A DNA stretch of 8,195 nucleotides from a bacterium (GCA_029218485.1 JAQXRK010000163.1:1-8195); one strand, 5' to 3'. Positions 1 through 5,466 are shown, counted from the first letter of the stretch. Numbers and translations: made by a program. The notes: generated by a model not told the origin, from the sequence alone.

Positions 1-27
1 CGTGCAAGGGTTCAAAGTTCTGTTCAT
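1..27 (-). CDS. 5' end of an unidentified gene, cut by the left edge
   Basis: Nine codons are visible (MNRTLNPCT) before the window ends, too few to name a product. The start is supported by a strong AGGAGG ribosome binding site at 39-44, 11 bases before the ATG. The gene follows lysC on the same strand about 160 bases downstream, so it may be co-transcribed with it. A possible short leader ORF and competing inverted repeats lie in between. Amino-acid biosynthesis would be a reasonable guess from context only. Confidence 0.45.
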
Positions 28-38
28 TTGGTTGCTTT

Positions 39-82
39 CCTCCTCATCAAAAGTTCGGAGGGTCAAGCGCCGTGGGCCCTCC
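39..82 (-). promoter_or_regulatory. mutually exclusive inverted repeats around the downstream SD
   Basis: Read on the minus strand, GGAGGG (82-77) can pair with CCCTCC (62-57) across a 14-base loop. The same CCTCC can instead pair with the GGAGG inside the ribosome binding site of the left-edge gene (44-39) across a 13-base loop. The two pairings exclude each other. The first arm lies inside the possible leader ORF. This is the layout of a translational attenuator, but the stems are only 5-6 bp and purine-rich SD sequences pair easily by chance. Confidence 0.25.
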
Positions 83-101
83 TGACACGGTGTTTCTTCA
101 T
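63..101 (-). CDS. possible 12-residue leader ORF
   Basis: An ATG at 99-101 opens a 12-codon ORF (MKKHRVRRAHGA) ending in TGA. It is preceded by GGGGAG with a 7-base spacing, so it has a proper ribosome binding site. It lies between lysC and the next gene, 35 bases before that gene's start codon. Three of its twelve residues are Arg and two are Lys, but no single amino acid is repeated enough to mark it as a classic attenuator peptide. The codons for its Arg-Arg pair contain GGAGGG, which can pair with CCCTCC just after its stop. It may be translated as a regulatory leader or may be chance; no conservation evidence is available here. Confidence 0.3.
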   Translation of the reverse strand: MKKHRVRRAHGA

Positions 102-135
102 CAACGATCTCCCCTTTCTCCCTTCGGATACCAAG

Positions 136-165
136 GCGGGCGCAGCCTTCTCGTGCCGCGCCCGC
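136..165 (-). other. GC-rich hairpin downstream of lysC
   Basis: A perfect 8-bp inverted repeat (GCGGGCGC / GCGCCCGC) with a 14-base loop begins 21 bases after the lysC stop codon. On the minus strand it is followed by CTTGGTATCC, with no run of T, so it is not a convincing intrinsic terminator. It is more likely an mRNA 3'-end or intercistronic stabilising hairpin, or part of a leader for the next gene. Confidence 0.45.
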
Positions 166-186
166 AAACAATGGTTCGGTTTGTTC

Positions 187-1503
187 TTATGCAAATGCGT
201 CGTAAATGGCGCGCACCGCCGTCTCAAAATCGTCGCTCTCCACGCCAACGATGATGTTCATCTCCGACGAGCCCTGATCGATCATGCGGACGTTCACGTT
301 CGCCTCGTTGAGCGCCGTGAACAGCTTGGCGGCGGTACCGATGCTACGCACCATGCCCTTGCCGACGGTCGCGATCAGAGCCATGTTGGACTGCAGTTCC
401 ACGGTCTTTGGGTCGCAGTCGCGCCGGATCTCCCGCAGCACCGCCTCCAGATGCTCCTTGAGCTTGGCATCCGCAATGACGAGCGACATGGTGTCAATGC
501 CGGACGGAATGTGTTCAAACGAGATGTTATAGCGATCCAGCACGCGCAGCAGCCGGTAGCCAAAGCCGATCTCGTTGTGCATGTTGTCCTTGTACACGGT
601 GATGACCGTAAAGCCGGTGCGGCCCGCCACGCCCGTGAGCACGCCCTCGCGCTCGTAGTACTGCAGGTAGCTGTCCGGCACGACCATGGTGCCCGGCTCC
701 TCCGGCGCATTGGTGTTGCGCACATTGATCGGAATATGCGCCTTGCGCACGGGGAAGATGGAGTCCTCGTGCAGCACGGTCGCGCCCATATAGGAGAGCT
801 CGCGCAGCTCGGAATACGAAACCGTGCGGATGACCTTCGGGTTTTTGACGATCCGCGGATCCGCCATCAGAAAGCCGGATACATCCGTCCAGTTTTCATA
901 GACGTCCGCATGCACGGCGCGCGCCACGATTGCCCCGGTAATATCGGAGCCGCCGCGGGAGAAGGTTTTGATGCTGCCGTCGCGCTTGCGGCCATAAAAG
1001 CCGGGAATCACAAGACCCTTGCGGCCCTCGAGGCGCTGCGTCCACTTCTGCGTCGTCTCGTCGTCATAGGTGCCGTCCGAGTGAAAGCAGATCAGCTCCG
1101 CCGCATCCATGAACTCAAAGCCCAGAAAATCGGCAAGCAGCAGCGCATTGAGGTATTCGCCCCGGCTGGCCATATAGTCCTCGGACGCGCCGTTCTCCAA
1201 ATTGCGCCGGATGGCGCGAAGCTCGGACGCGATGTCGGTGGAGAGGCCGAGCTCCCGCTCGATCTCCACATACCGCTGGGTGATGGTGTCGAACGTGTTG
1301 TCGAACGAAACGCCGTCCGCCTGCTGCGCATAGCAAAGGTACAGCAGGTCCGTCACCTTGTCGTCGCCCGGGAAGCGCTTGCCCGGAGCGGACGGCACGA
1401 CGAACTGCCGTGCCGGATCCGCCTCGATGATGGCTTTTACCTTTCGGAATTGTGCGGCGTCCGCCATGGAGCTTCCGCCGAATTTGGTCATCTTGATCGC
1501 CAT
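187..1503 (-). CDS. lysC: aspartate kinase (monofunctional, two ACT domains)
   Basis: The product phosphorylates L-aspartate with ATP to give 4-phospho-aspartate. This is the committed cytoplasmic step to diaminopimelate/lysine, threonine, methionine and isoleucine. The 438-residue protein starts with the kinase signature KFGGSS (residues 7-12). It carries SRGGSDITG (182-190) and TDVSGFLMADPRIV (206-219) of the amino-acid kinase fold. Two C-terminal ACT domains follow (about 297-365 and 375-438, the latter with VRMIDQGSSEMNI), where lysine or threonine feedback normally acts. The segment SAPGKR (38-43) replaces the SAMGKT-type segment of LysC enzymes such as those of Bacillus; I associate this with a clostridial subgroup. 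No homoserine dehydrogenase domain is fused. The ATG at 1503 is preceded by AAGGA about 9 bases away. It lies 92 bases after the DUF1015 gene on the same strand and is probably co-transcribed with it. The effector amino acid cannot be told from sequence. Confidence 0.95.
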   Translation of the reverse strand: MAIKMTKFGGSSMADAAQFRKVKAIIEADPARQFVVPSAPGKRFPGDDKVTDLLYLCYAQQADGVSFDNTFDTITQRYVEIERELGLSTDIASELRAIRRNLENGASEDYMASRGEYLNALLLADFLGFEFMDAAELICFHSDGTYDDETTQKWTQRLEGRKGLVIPGFYGRKRDGSIKTFSRGGSDITGAIVARAVHADVYENWTDVSGFLMADPRIVKNPKVIRTVSYSELRELSYMGATVLHEDSIFPVRKAHIPINVRNTNAPEEPGTMVVPDSYLQYYEREGVLTGVAGRTGFTVITVYKDNMHNEIGFGYRLLRVLDRYNISFEHIPSGIDTMSLVIADAKLKEHLEAVLREIRRDCDPKTVELQSNMALIATVGKGMVRSIGTAAKLFTALNEANVNVRMIDQGSSEMNIIVGVESDDFETAVRAIYDAFA

Positions 1504-1595
1504 GTTTTCGATTCCTTATCAAATTGTAGCGGTCTGCGCTGCGGTCTGCGGCCGCAGCCAACGGCTGATGCGCATCCGCCGCCGGTTGTGCTTTA
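1504..1595 (-). other. DUF1015-lysC intergenic region with palindromes
   Basis: This 92-base gap is GC-rich and repeat-laden. It has a 12-bp perfect palindrome CTGCGGCCGCAG (1546-1557), two direct copies of GCGGTCTGC (1529-1537 and 1541-1549), and the palindrome GATGCGCATC (1567-1576) flanked by CGGC/GCCG. None is followed by a T-run on the minus strand, so I see no terminator. A TACAAT lies near 1524-1529 on the minus strand, but no -35 box sits at the right distance. The hairpins probably shape the mRNA between two co-transcribed genes. Confidence 0.4.
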
Positions 1596-2927
1596 TCAGC
1601 CGTCGATGCGGCGGCACTCGAGGTAGTAGCGCTTTTCGTTCGCTTCACCCATGGAGAAGGTCTTGCGCGGCAGCGCGCCGTCGTATACGACCGTGGGGAA
1701 CAGCTGCGATTTCTCCATCGCCGGAAGCAGGAAGCCGATGGTGTCCTTCTTCGCGGCCAGCGAGCGCACCACGTCTGCGCCGTGGATGTAGTCGACCTCC
1801 GCGCCCGGAACCTCCTTCAGCAGCGCGTCGATCGCGTTCTGCAGCGTGCCGACGGTCAGCTGCTGCGCGGGATCCGACACGATGAAAGCGCCCTGCTTCT
1901 GCTCGAAGAAGAACGGGATCACATGGGTGTTCGGACCGGCCTGCACAGCGGTCGGGCCGTCGTTTTCAAAGAAGCGCACCTCCGCGCCGCCGTTCTGCGC
2001 GGCCAGATGCTCTCTGAGCCGCTCCACGCCCTTTTCGCCGTCCACGCCGAATACCACGCGGTGGATCGGCTCGAACACGATGCCCGTGTCATGGACATTC
2101 TCGACCTCCACGAGCGCATACCGCGCCGGATGCGACGCCCTCTGCTCCTCGGGCAGCGTTGCCTTGATCTTTTCCCAGTTGGCCTTGGCCGTTGCAAAGC
2201 TGTGGTTGCCATCGCCCATGGCGAACAGCAGCGGCGCATGATCGCCGTACTTCTCATGGAACGCCTTTTCATCGGTGAGCTTCGCCAGCGCATCGAGCAC
2301 GCCCTGAATCCGGCTTTCATCCGAAACCAGCCAGCCCTCGATATGGCCGCCATCCAGCATCAGCTCGGTATCATAGAGCTGCTCCATATCGGCCGTTTGC
2401 CGGAGCAGCGGCTCCACGACCGTGTTCTCCGGGTCGTCGATCAGCACGAGGATGTGCGGCAACTCAAGCTGCGCGCCCTCGCGGATGCGCAGGCGCGGCG
2501 GGATGCGCGACTCAATCGTGCCCTCCGTGGCACGGATGAGCGTTGTGGATCCCTTATGATAATCATATTGCTCCAGATCGAGCGCCATGACGAGGCCGTG
2601 GCGCGTCTTGCCGGCCACGGTGCGCTTCACCAGCACGAAGCCCTGCGGCTTCTCCTCGAGAATGCCGGTCTCCAGATAGCGCTTCATATTTTTACGAATC
2701 TGCTCGATGCGCTCCGCCTCATCCGGCTTGCCCAAAAACGCTTCCGGCAGGAACAGGTCGAGCGTCGTCGGCGCATTCCCGGCGATGTTGCGAACCTCTT
2801 CCCAGTATTCCGGTTGCGAGGTGTACTGATCGCAGGCCACGACGGCCCATTTTTCAAAATCGGCTCCCTTTGCGGGAAGCATCACGTTCGGGACGAGTAC
2901 GCCAACATCGTTCTGATAGCGATTCAT
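1596..2927 (-). CDS. DUF1015 family protein
   Basis: This 443-residue protein matches the DUF1015 (COG4198) family over its whole length. It has the N-terminal ACDQYTSQPEYW (31-42), the central STTLIRATEGTIESRIPPR block (127-145), the hallmark GDGNHSFATAK (238-248), and the C-terminal RKTFSMGEANEKRYYLECRRI (421-441). It has no signal peptide or membrane segment, so it should be cytoplasmic. The family has no biochemical role that I can state with confidence. In other clostridia I recall it lying near serine-biosynthesis genes (serA, serC); here it precedes aspartate kinase instead, so a tie to amino-acid metabolism is inference. The ATG at 2927 is chosen over the upstream in-frame extension because GGAGG lies 10 bases before it and the family's conserved N-terminus begins there. 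It has its own promoter at 2968-2996. Confidence 0.92.
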   Translation of the reverse strand: MNRYQNDVGVLVPNVMLPAKGADFEKWAVVACDQYTSQPEYWEEVRNIAGNAPTTLDLFLPEAFLGKPDEAERIEQIRKNMKRYLETGILEEKPQGFVLVKRTVAGKTRHGLVMALDLEQYDYHKGSTTLIRATEGTIESRIPPRLRIREGAQLELPHILVLIDDPENTVVEPLLRQTADMEQLYDTELMLDGGHIEGWLVSDESRIQGVLDALAKLTDEKAFHEKYGDHAPLLFAMGDGNHSFATAKANWEKIKATLPEEQRASHPARYALVEVENVHDTGIVFEPIHRVVFGVDGEKGVERLREHLAAQNGGAEVRFFENDGPTAVQAGPNTHVIPFFFEQKQGAFIVSDPAQQLTVGTLQNAIDALLKEVPGAEVDYIHGADVVRSLAAKKDTIGFLLPAMEKSQLFPTVVYDGALPRKTFSMGEANEKRYYLECRRIDG

Positions 2928-2941
2928 GTGCAATAAGCCTC

Positions 2942-2954
2942 CATTGTTACAATG
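2942..2954. promoter_or_regulatory. 13-bp palindrome in the DUF1015 5' leader (operator candidate)
   Basis: CATTG-TTA-CAATG is a perfect 5-bp-arm palindrome between the predicted transcription start (about 2961) and the GGAGG of the DUF1015 gene. Its size and position suit a repressor operator. As RNA it would be only a weak hairpin with a 3-base loop. Confidence 0.35.
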
Positions 2955-2967
2955 AGTAGTTCGTTTT

Positions 2968-2996
2968 ATTATAGCCGCAATGCGGCTCGCCTGCAA
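2968..2996 (-). promoter_or_regulatory. promoter of DUF1015-lysC
   Basis: On the minus strand, a perfect -10 TATAAT (2973-2968) lies 17 bases from a -35-like TTGCAG (2996-2991, only the TTG matching the consensus). Transcription should start near 2961, about 34 bases before the DUF1015 ATG. The 17-base spacer is mostly filled by the palindrome AGCCGCA-A-TGCGGCT. A weak -35 with an ideal -10 and a spacer palindrome suggests a regulated promoter. Confidence 0.65.
2973..2987. promoter_or_regulatory. 15-bp palindrome inside the promoter spacer
   Basis: AGCCGCA and TGCGGCT form perfect 7-bp arms around a single central base, centred at 2980 between the -35 and -10 boxes. No T-run follows on either strand, so it is not a terminator. 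It is best read as a transcription-factor site. The regulator is unknown and no regulator gene is in the window. Confidence 0.45.
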
Positions 2997-2997
2997 G

Positions 2998-3017
2998 AAA
3001 AAAACCGTCCTCCGGGC
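2998..3017 (-). terminator. weak intrinsic terminator after the acetyltransferase gene
   Basis: On the minus strand, a short CCG/CGG stem with a 5-base loop is followed directly by seven Ts (3004-2998), shortly after the acyltransferase stop at 3024. The T-run is good but the stem is only 3 bp, so termination may be partial and some read-through into DUF1015-lysC is possible. Confidence 0.3.
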
Positions 3018-3023
3018 AAAACA

Positions 3024-3653
3024 TTACGCTTCGTCCAGCCGGGACTGCAGCAGATCGGCAAATTTTCCGATATGCACGCCGTCGATCAGCCGGTGGTTGA
3101 CCTGCAGCGCAACCGTCAGGCGCAGGCGATCCCCCTCCGGCACAAACCTGCCCCAGCTCACGCGGGGGATGGAATCGTCCCGATCGATGTTCATCTCATT
3201 GGTCACGGTCAGGAAGTCCACCCACGGCACGCAGGAGATATAGACCCAGTCGTCGCGCTGCTCCTGCTCGCTGGTCGGAAACAGCGCCGTCTGCGCGTCC
3301 GCGAGCGCCTTTGCGCGCGCGCAAAACGCCGCCCGCGTTTCCCGCCCGTCCCAATCCATGCTGACGATTTTGAACCGCTCGTCCGCAGCGGGAGCGGTGA
3401 AGGACGGCGAGAGCGCATCGTGCCGCACGACCGCTTCTCCCCGCAGCTTGTACAGGAACGCATCCACGCCGTTGAGCGCGTGCATGACCTCATAGATCAT
3501 GGAACAGTAGAACGACTGGCCGCTCTCCTTCGCCGCCCGGTGGAGGTTGGTGACGTCCGCGCGCCAGCTCATATTATAAAACGGAAAATCCAGCGCGCCG
3601 AAAAAGGCCGCCGTCTCCCGCCGATTCCAGGTTTTGGGATCGATCTGCCGCAT
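3024..3653 (-). CDS. chloramphenicol acetyltransferase (CatA-like) family O-acetyltransferase
   Basis: This 209-residue cytoplasmic protein has the length and fold markers of CatA-type acetyl-CoA-dependent O-acetyltransferases. They include the N-terminal WNRRETAAFF (9-18, aligning with the WxRxxxF segment), VPWVDF (142-147) and the catalytic segment NHRLIDG (186-192). His187 and Asp191 match the catalytic His and structural Asp of CAT (H195/D199). The first His of the usual HHxxxDG is Asn here, and the oxyanion-stabilising Ser148 aligns with Thr149, so chloramphenicol may not be the substrate. Calling it a resistance gene would be overreach; many chromosomal relatives have unknown acceptors. 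The ATG at 3653 lies 14 bases after the stop of the small membrane protein gene, whose TAG overlaps this gene's AGGAG. The two are almost certainly one transcript. Confidence 0.85.
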   Translation of the reverse strand: MRQIDPKTWNRRETAAFFGALDFPFYNMSWRADVTNLHRAAKESGQSFYCSMIYEVMHALNGVDAFLYKLRGEAVVRHDALSPSFTAPAADERFKIVSMDWDGRETRAAFCARAKALADAQTALFPTSEQEQRDDWVYISCVPWVDFLTVTNEMNIDRDDSIPRVSWGRFVPEGDRLRLTVALQVNHRLIDGVHIGKFADLLQSRLDEA

Positions 3654-3667
3654 GCTCCGCTACGCTC

Positions 3668-3880
3668 CTACTTCAAAAAGTATGGCAGCACCACGACCAC
3701 AACGCCGGCGACCGCAAGGATAAGACCGCCGATCCACGAACTGTTGAGATACAGATCCGAGGGCTCATCCGCATAATAGGACTTCCAGCGCTCAGCAATG
3801 CGCCAGATCTGTTTCGGCCAGAAAACCAGCAGCAATCCGGCAACGATCAGAAGCACGCCGGCAATCCAGGTCCAAACCAT
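3668..3880 (-). CDS. small two-helix membrane protein (DUF6199-like)
   Basis: This 70-residue protein has two hydrophobic helices (about 4-21 and 49-68) joined by a polar loop containing FWPKQIWRIAERWKSYYADEPSDLYL. That loop resembles the DUF6199 family, a group of short membrane proteins without a known role; the assignment is from memory of the pattern. A GTG at 3898 could extend it by six residues, but GGAGGAG (3890-3896) would then be inside the coding region. With the ATG at 3880 the same motif is a near-ideal ribosome binding site at 9 bases, so I use that start. It is the first gene of a two-gene unit with the acetyltransferase and has a good promoter just upstream. Confidence 0.75.
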   Translation of the reverse strand: MVWTWIAGVLLIVAGLLLVFWPKQIWRIAERWKSYYADEPSDLYLNSSWIGGLILAVAGVVVVVLPYFLK

Positions 3881-3915
3881 ATTGCATCGCTCCTCCACAT
3901 ATAGAAAGATATTTT

Positions 3916-3945
3916 ATTTTACCACGATCCGGCTGTCCATGGCAA
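3916..3945 (-). promoter_or_regulatory. promoter of the DUF6199-acetyltransferase unit
   Basis: On the minus strand, TTGCCA (3945-3940, five of six consensus bases) and TAAAAT (3921-3916, five of six) are separated by 18 bases. The predicted start is near 3909, leaving a leader of about 29 bases that contains the GGAGGAG site. The -35 box falls in one arm of the inverted repeat at 3936-3958. Confidence 0.65.
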
Positions 3946-3958
3946 CAGGCGCCATGGA
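3936..3958. promoter_or_regulatory. 8-bp inverted repeat in the divergent promoter region
   Basis: TCCATGGC and GCCATGGA are perfect 8-bp arms around a 7-base centre. The left arm overlaps the -35 box of the minus-strand promoter, and the right arm ends 9 bases before the -35-like box of the plus-strand promoter. That is a natural place for a shared operator. No regulator is visible nearby. Confidence 0.4.
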
Positions 3959-3966
3959 TGGCCGGC

Positions 3967-3995
3967 TGCACAAACGGATCGAAATGTGCTATACT
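3967..3995 (+). promoter_or_regulatory. extended -10 promoter placing transcription start at the phosphoesterase ATG
   Basis: TGCACA (3967-3972, weak -35) and TATACT (3990-3995) are 17 bases apart, and the -10 box is preceded by TGC, giving an extended -10. Only six bases separate TATACT from the ATG at 4002, so transcription should begin on or next to the start codon. There is no room for a ribosome binding site. Confidence 0.55.
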
Positions 3996-4001
3996 GTTCC
4001 T

Positions 4002-5078
4002 ATGAAACGTACTGTTTGCCTGCTGACCATATTGCTCGCCCTGCTGCTGCCGGCCGGCTGCCACCGCACGCCCGGCCCGGCGCCGGCGGATACCGCTTCG
4101 CCCGGCGGGGATGCCGTATCGCTTTTGCCCCTCCCGTCCGAAACGCCGCTGCCGCTCGCGCCGCCAACGCCCACGCCCGACCCGCTGCTCGCGGGCGACG
4201 GCGTCTATACCATCGGCTGGCTGTCGGACACGCAGCACTACAGCCGCCGCTACCCGGCAATCTTTCTGGAGCAGACCCGCTTTCTTTCTCAGAACGCGGA
4301 GCGGCTGAACCTCGTGTATGTCGCGCATACGGGCGATCTGGTGCACAACCGCGACGAGGAGGCCCAGTGGCGCGCGGCGGATGAGGCCATGCGTGCGCTC
4401 GGCACCATCCCCTACGGGGTCCTGCCCGGCAACCACGATGTGTCGGACGAGGACCACAGCGCGTATTCGCACTGGTTCGGCGCGGCGCGCATGGAGGGAG
4501 AGCCGTGGTACGGCGGCAGCTATGAGGACAACTGCGGCCACTTCGACCTGATCGACGCGGGAAACACGAAATATCTGTTCGTGTATCTCGGCTACAACAT
4601 GGACGAATCGGGCATCCGCTTCGTGAACGAAACCCTCGCCGCCCATCCCGATCGCGTCGGGGTTCTCCTGGTACACAGCTATTTTGACTCCGACTGCACG
4701 CTCACCGATCAGGGGCAGCTGCTCTACGACAGCGTGGTGCTGCGCAACCCGAACCTCTATATGGTGCTGTGCGGCCACCGCTACAACAGCCGCTGCATTC
4801 CGGCCGCGGTGGACGATGACGGCGACGGCGCGGCGGACCGCACGGTCCTGCAGATGATCTGCAACTATCAGGCGGCCGGCTTTGTCGGCGGCGACGGCTA
4901 TCTGCGCCTGATGCAGGTGGACGAGGCGGCCGGGGAGATCCGGTTTTACAATTACTCCCCGCTGCACGACGACTTTGTCTATTATGACACAGAGGAGCAC
5001 CGCAGCGAGAACCATGCCTTTGATCCCGACGGCGAGCAGGGCGTTGTGCCGATCCCGTGGATGGCGGCGGGTTCCTGA
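4002..5078 (+). CDS. lipoprotein calcineurin-like metallophosphoesterase
   Basis: This 358-residue secreted, lipid-anchored phosphoesterase has a signal peptide (MKRT plus a hydrophobic run) ending in the lipobox LPAGC, with Cys20 as anchor. A Pro/Ala-rich linker of about 45 residues leads into the catalytic domain. Metal-binding motifs are SDTQH (75-79), HTGD (109-112), GNHD (143-146), VHS (224-226) and CGHR (257-260). SDTQ is typical of a family related to Bacillus YvnB. The last motif is normally GHxH; here it reads GHRYN, so the second metal-binding His appears to be Tyr261. A DDDGDGAADR segment (271-280) resembles a calcium-binding loop and is, as I recall, common in this family. The substrate is unknown; phosphodiesters or nucleotides outside the cell are plausible. 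The ATG at 4002 is chosen because it starts a normal lipoprotein signal peptide, although it has no ribosome binding site. An in-frame ATG at 3984 lies upstream of the predicted transcription start. No terminator follows the gene. Confidence 0.88.
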   Translation: MKRTVCLLTILLALLLPAGCHRTPGPAPADTASPGGDAVSLLPLPSETPLPLAPPTPTPDPLLAGDGVYTIGWLSDTQHYSRRYPAIFLEQTRFLSQNAERLNLVYVAHTGDLVHNRDEEAQWRAADEAMRALGTIPYGVLPGNHDVSDEDHSAYSHWFGAARMEGEPWYGGSYEDNCGHFDLIDAGNTKYLFVYLGYNMDESGIRFVNETLAAHPDRVGVLLVHSYFDSDCTLTDQGQLLYDSVVLRNPNLYMVLCGHRYNSRCIPAAVDDDGDGAADRTVLQMICNYQAAGFVGGDGYLRLMQVDEAAGEIRFYNYSPLHDDFVYYDTEEHRSENHAFDPDGEQGVVPIPWMAAGS

Positions 5079-5107
5079 AAAATTCATATAAAATATATAA
5101 TATGCAC

Positions 5108-5136
5108 TTGACAAAGCGTCGGCCGGGTGGTACATT
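5108..5136 (+). promoter_or_regulatory. strong promoter upstream of the 72-residue membrane protein
   Basis: A perfect -35 TTGACA (5108-5113) lies 17 bases from TACATT (5131-5136, four of six consensus bases). An AT-rich tract at about 5079-5102 sits just upstream of the -35 and could act as an UP element. Transcription should begin near 5143, about 45 bases before the next ATG. It may also supply transcripts that reach livJ. Confidence 0.65.
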
Positions 5137-5187
5137 ATCTCCATTATCAGGATTGCGGACAGATTTTTACGGAAAGGAGTCGCCAAC

Positions 5188-5406
5188 ATGCGGTATCAGA
5201 CGAAGAACAGTATGCGCACTGCGAAGGCGGCCTCTTTCTCTGCCGTCTGTACTGCCAGTTGCGCAGCCGCAGGCACGATGGCTCTTCTTGCGTCCGACAG
5301 CCGACTGTTGGGCGTTGTTTTTATTTTGGCCATCCTGCTTAGCATCGCCGTTCTGGTCGGCATTCGCCTTATTCCGGCGCTTAGGCGCCGCAATCCCGCT
5401 TTTTGA
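5188..5406 (+). CDS. small hypothetical membrane protein
   Basis: I do not recognise this 72-residue protein. It has a polar, basic N-terminus (MRYQTKNSMRTAK), a moderately hydrophobic Ala/Ser/Cys-rich stretch (about 14-35), a clear membrane helix (about 41-62, LGVVFILAILLSIAVLVGI) and a basic tail (LRRRNPAF). With the basic tail after the helix, the C-terminus is probably cytoplasmic. AAAGGAG lies 8 bases before the ATG and a near-consensus promoter lies upstream, so it is very likely expressed. An intrinsic terminator follows it by 25 bases. It stands directly before the liv operon, so it could be an accessory or unrelated protein; nothing in its sequence decides this. Confidence 0.65.
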   Translation: MRYQTKNSMRTAKAASFSAVCTASCAAAGTMALLASDSRLLGVVFILAILLSIAVLVGIRLIPALRRRNPAF

Positions 5407-5431
5407 ACCGGCAGATAAATGGATGCAATCG

Positions 5432-5466
5432 CATCGGCGCCGTTCAAAAGCGGAGCCGATGTTTTT
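5432..5466 (+). terminator. intrinsic terminator between the small membrane protein gene and livJ
   Basis: The stem is CATCGGC paired with GCCGATG, then one G·A mismatch, then CCG paired with CGG around an 8-base loop. Five Ts (5462-5466) follow directly. Ten base pairs and an immediate T-run make this a good Rho-independent terminator. It ends 37 bases before the livJ start codon. Confidence 0.75.

Noticed and set aside
136..165. Hairpin after lysC as an intrinsic terminator
   Set aside because: The 8-bp stem is perfect, but no T-run follows on the minus strand and a following gene with a strong ribosome binding site lies on the same strand.
28..1626. Long plus-strand open frame (532 codons) opposite lysC
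   Set aside because: It is the antisense shadow of a clear aspartate kinase in GC-rich DNA. The translation is Arg/His/Ala-rich without recognisable domains, and no ribosome binding site precedes it.
1782..2936. Plus-strand open frame of 384 codons opposite the DUF1015 gene
   Set aside because: It is low-complexity Arg/Leu/His-rich, with no family resemblance, and lies wholly antisense to a well-supported gene.
3024..3653. Calling the CatA-like gene a chloramphenicol resistance determinant
   Set aside because: The catalytic His and Asp are present, but neighbouring key residues differ, there is no mobile-element context, and the gene sits in a chromosomal operon with a small membrane protein.
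5096..5101. TATAAT in the AT-rich tract after the phosphoesterase as a separate promoter
   Set aside because: No convincing -35 lies 16-18 bases upstream. The tract is better explained as an UP element for the TTGACA promoter at 5108.
3792..5189. Minus-strand open frame of 465 codons opposite the phosphoesterase
   Set aside because: It runs across the divergent promoter region and into the small membrane protein gene's start. Its composition is that of an antisense shadow, and the plus-strand gene has all the phosphoesterase motifs.
5375..5390. CGGCGC-TTAG-GCGCCG inverted repeat as a terminator
   Set aside because: It lies within the coding region of the 72-residue protein and its nearest T-run is 8 bases further on. 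The hairpin at 5432-5466 is the better terminator.
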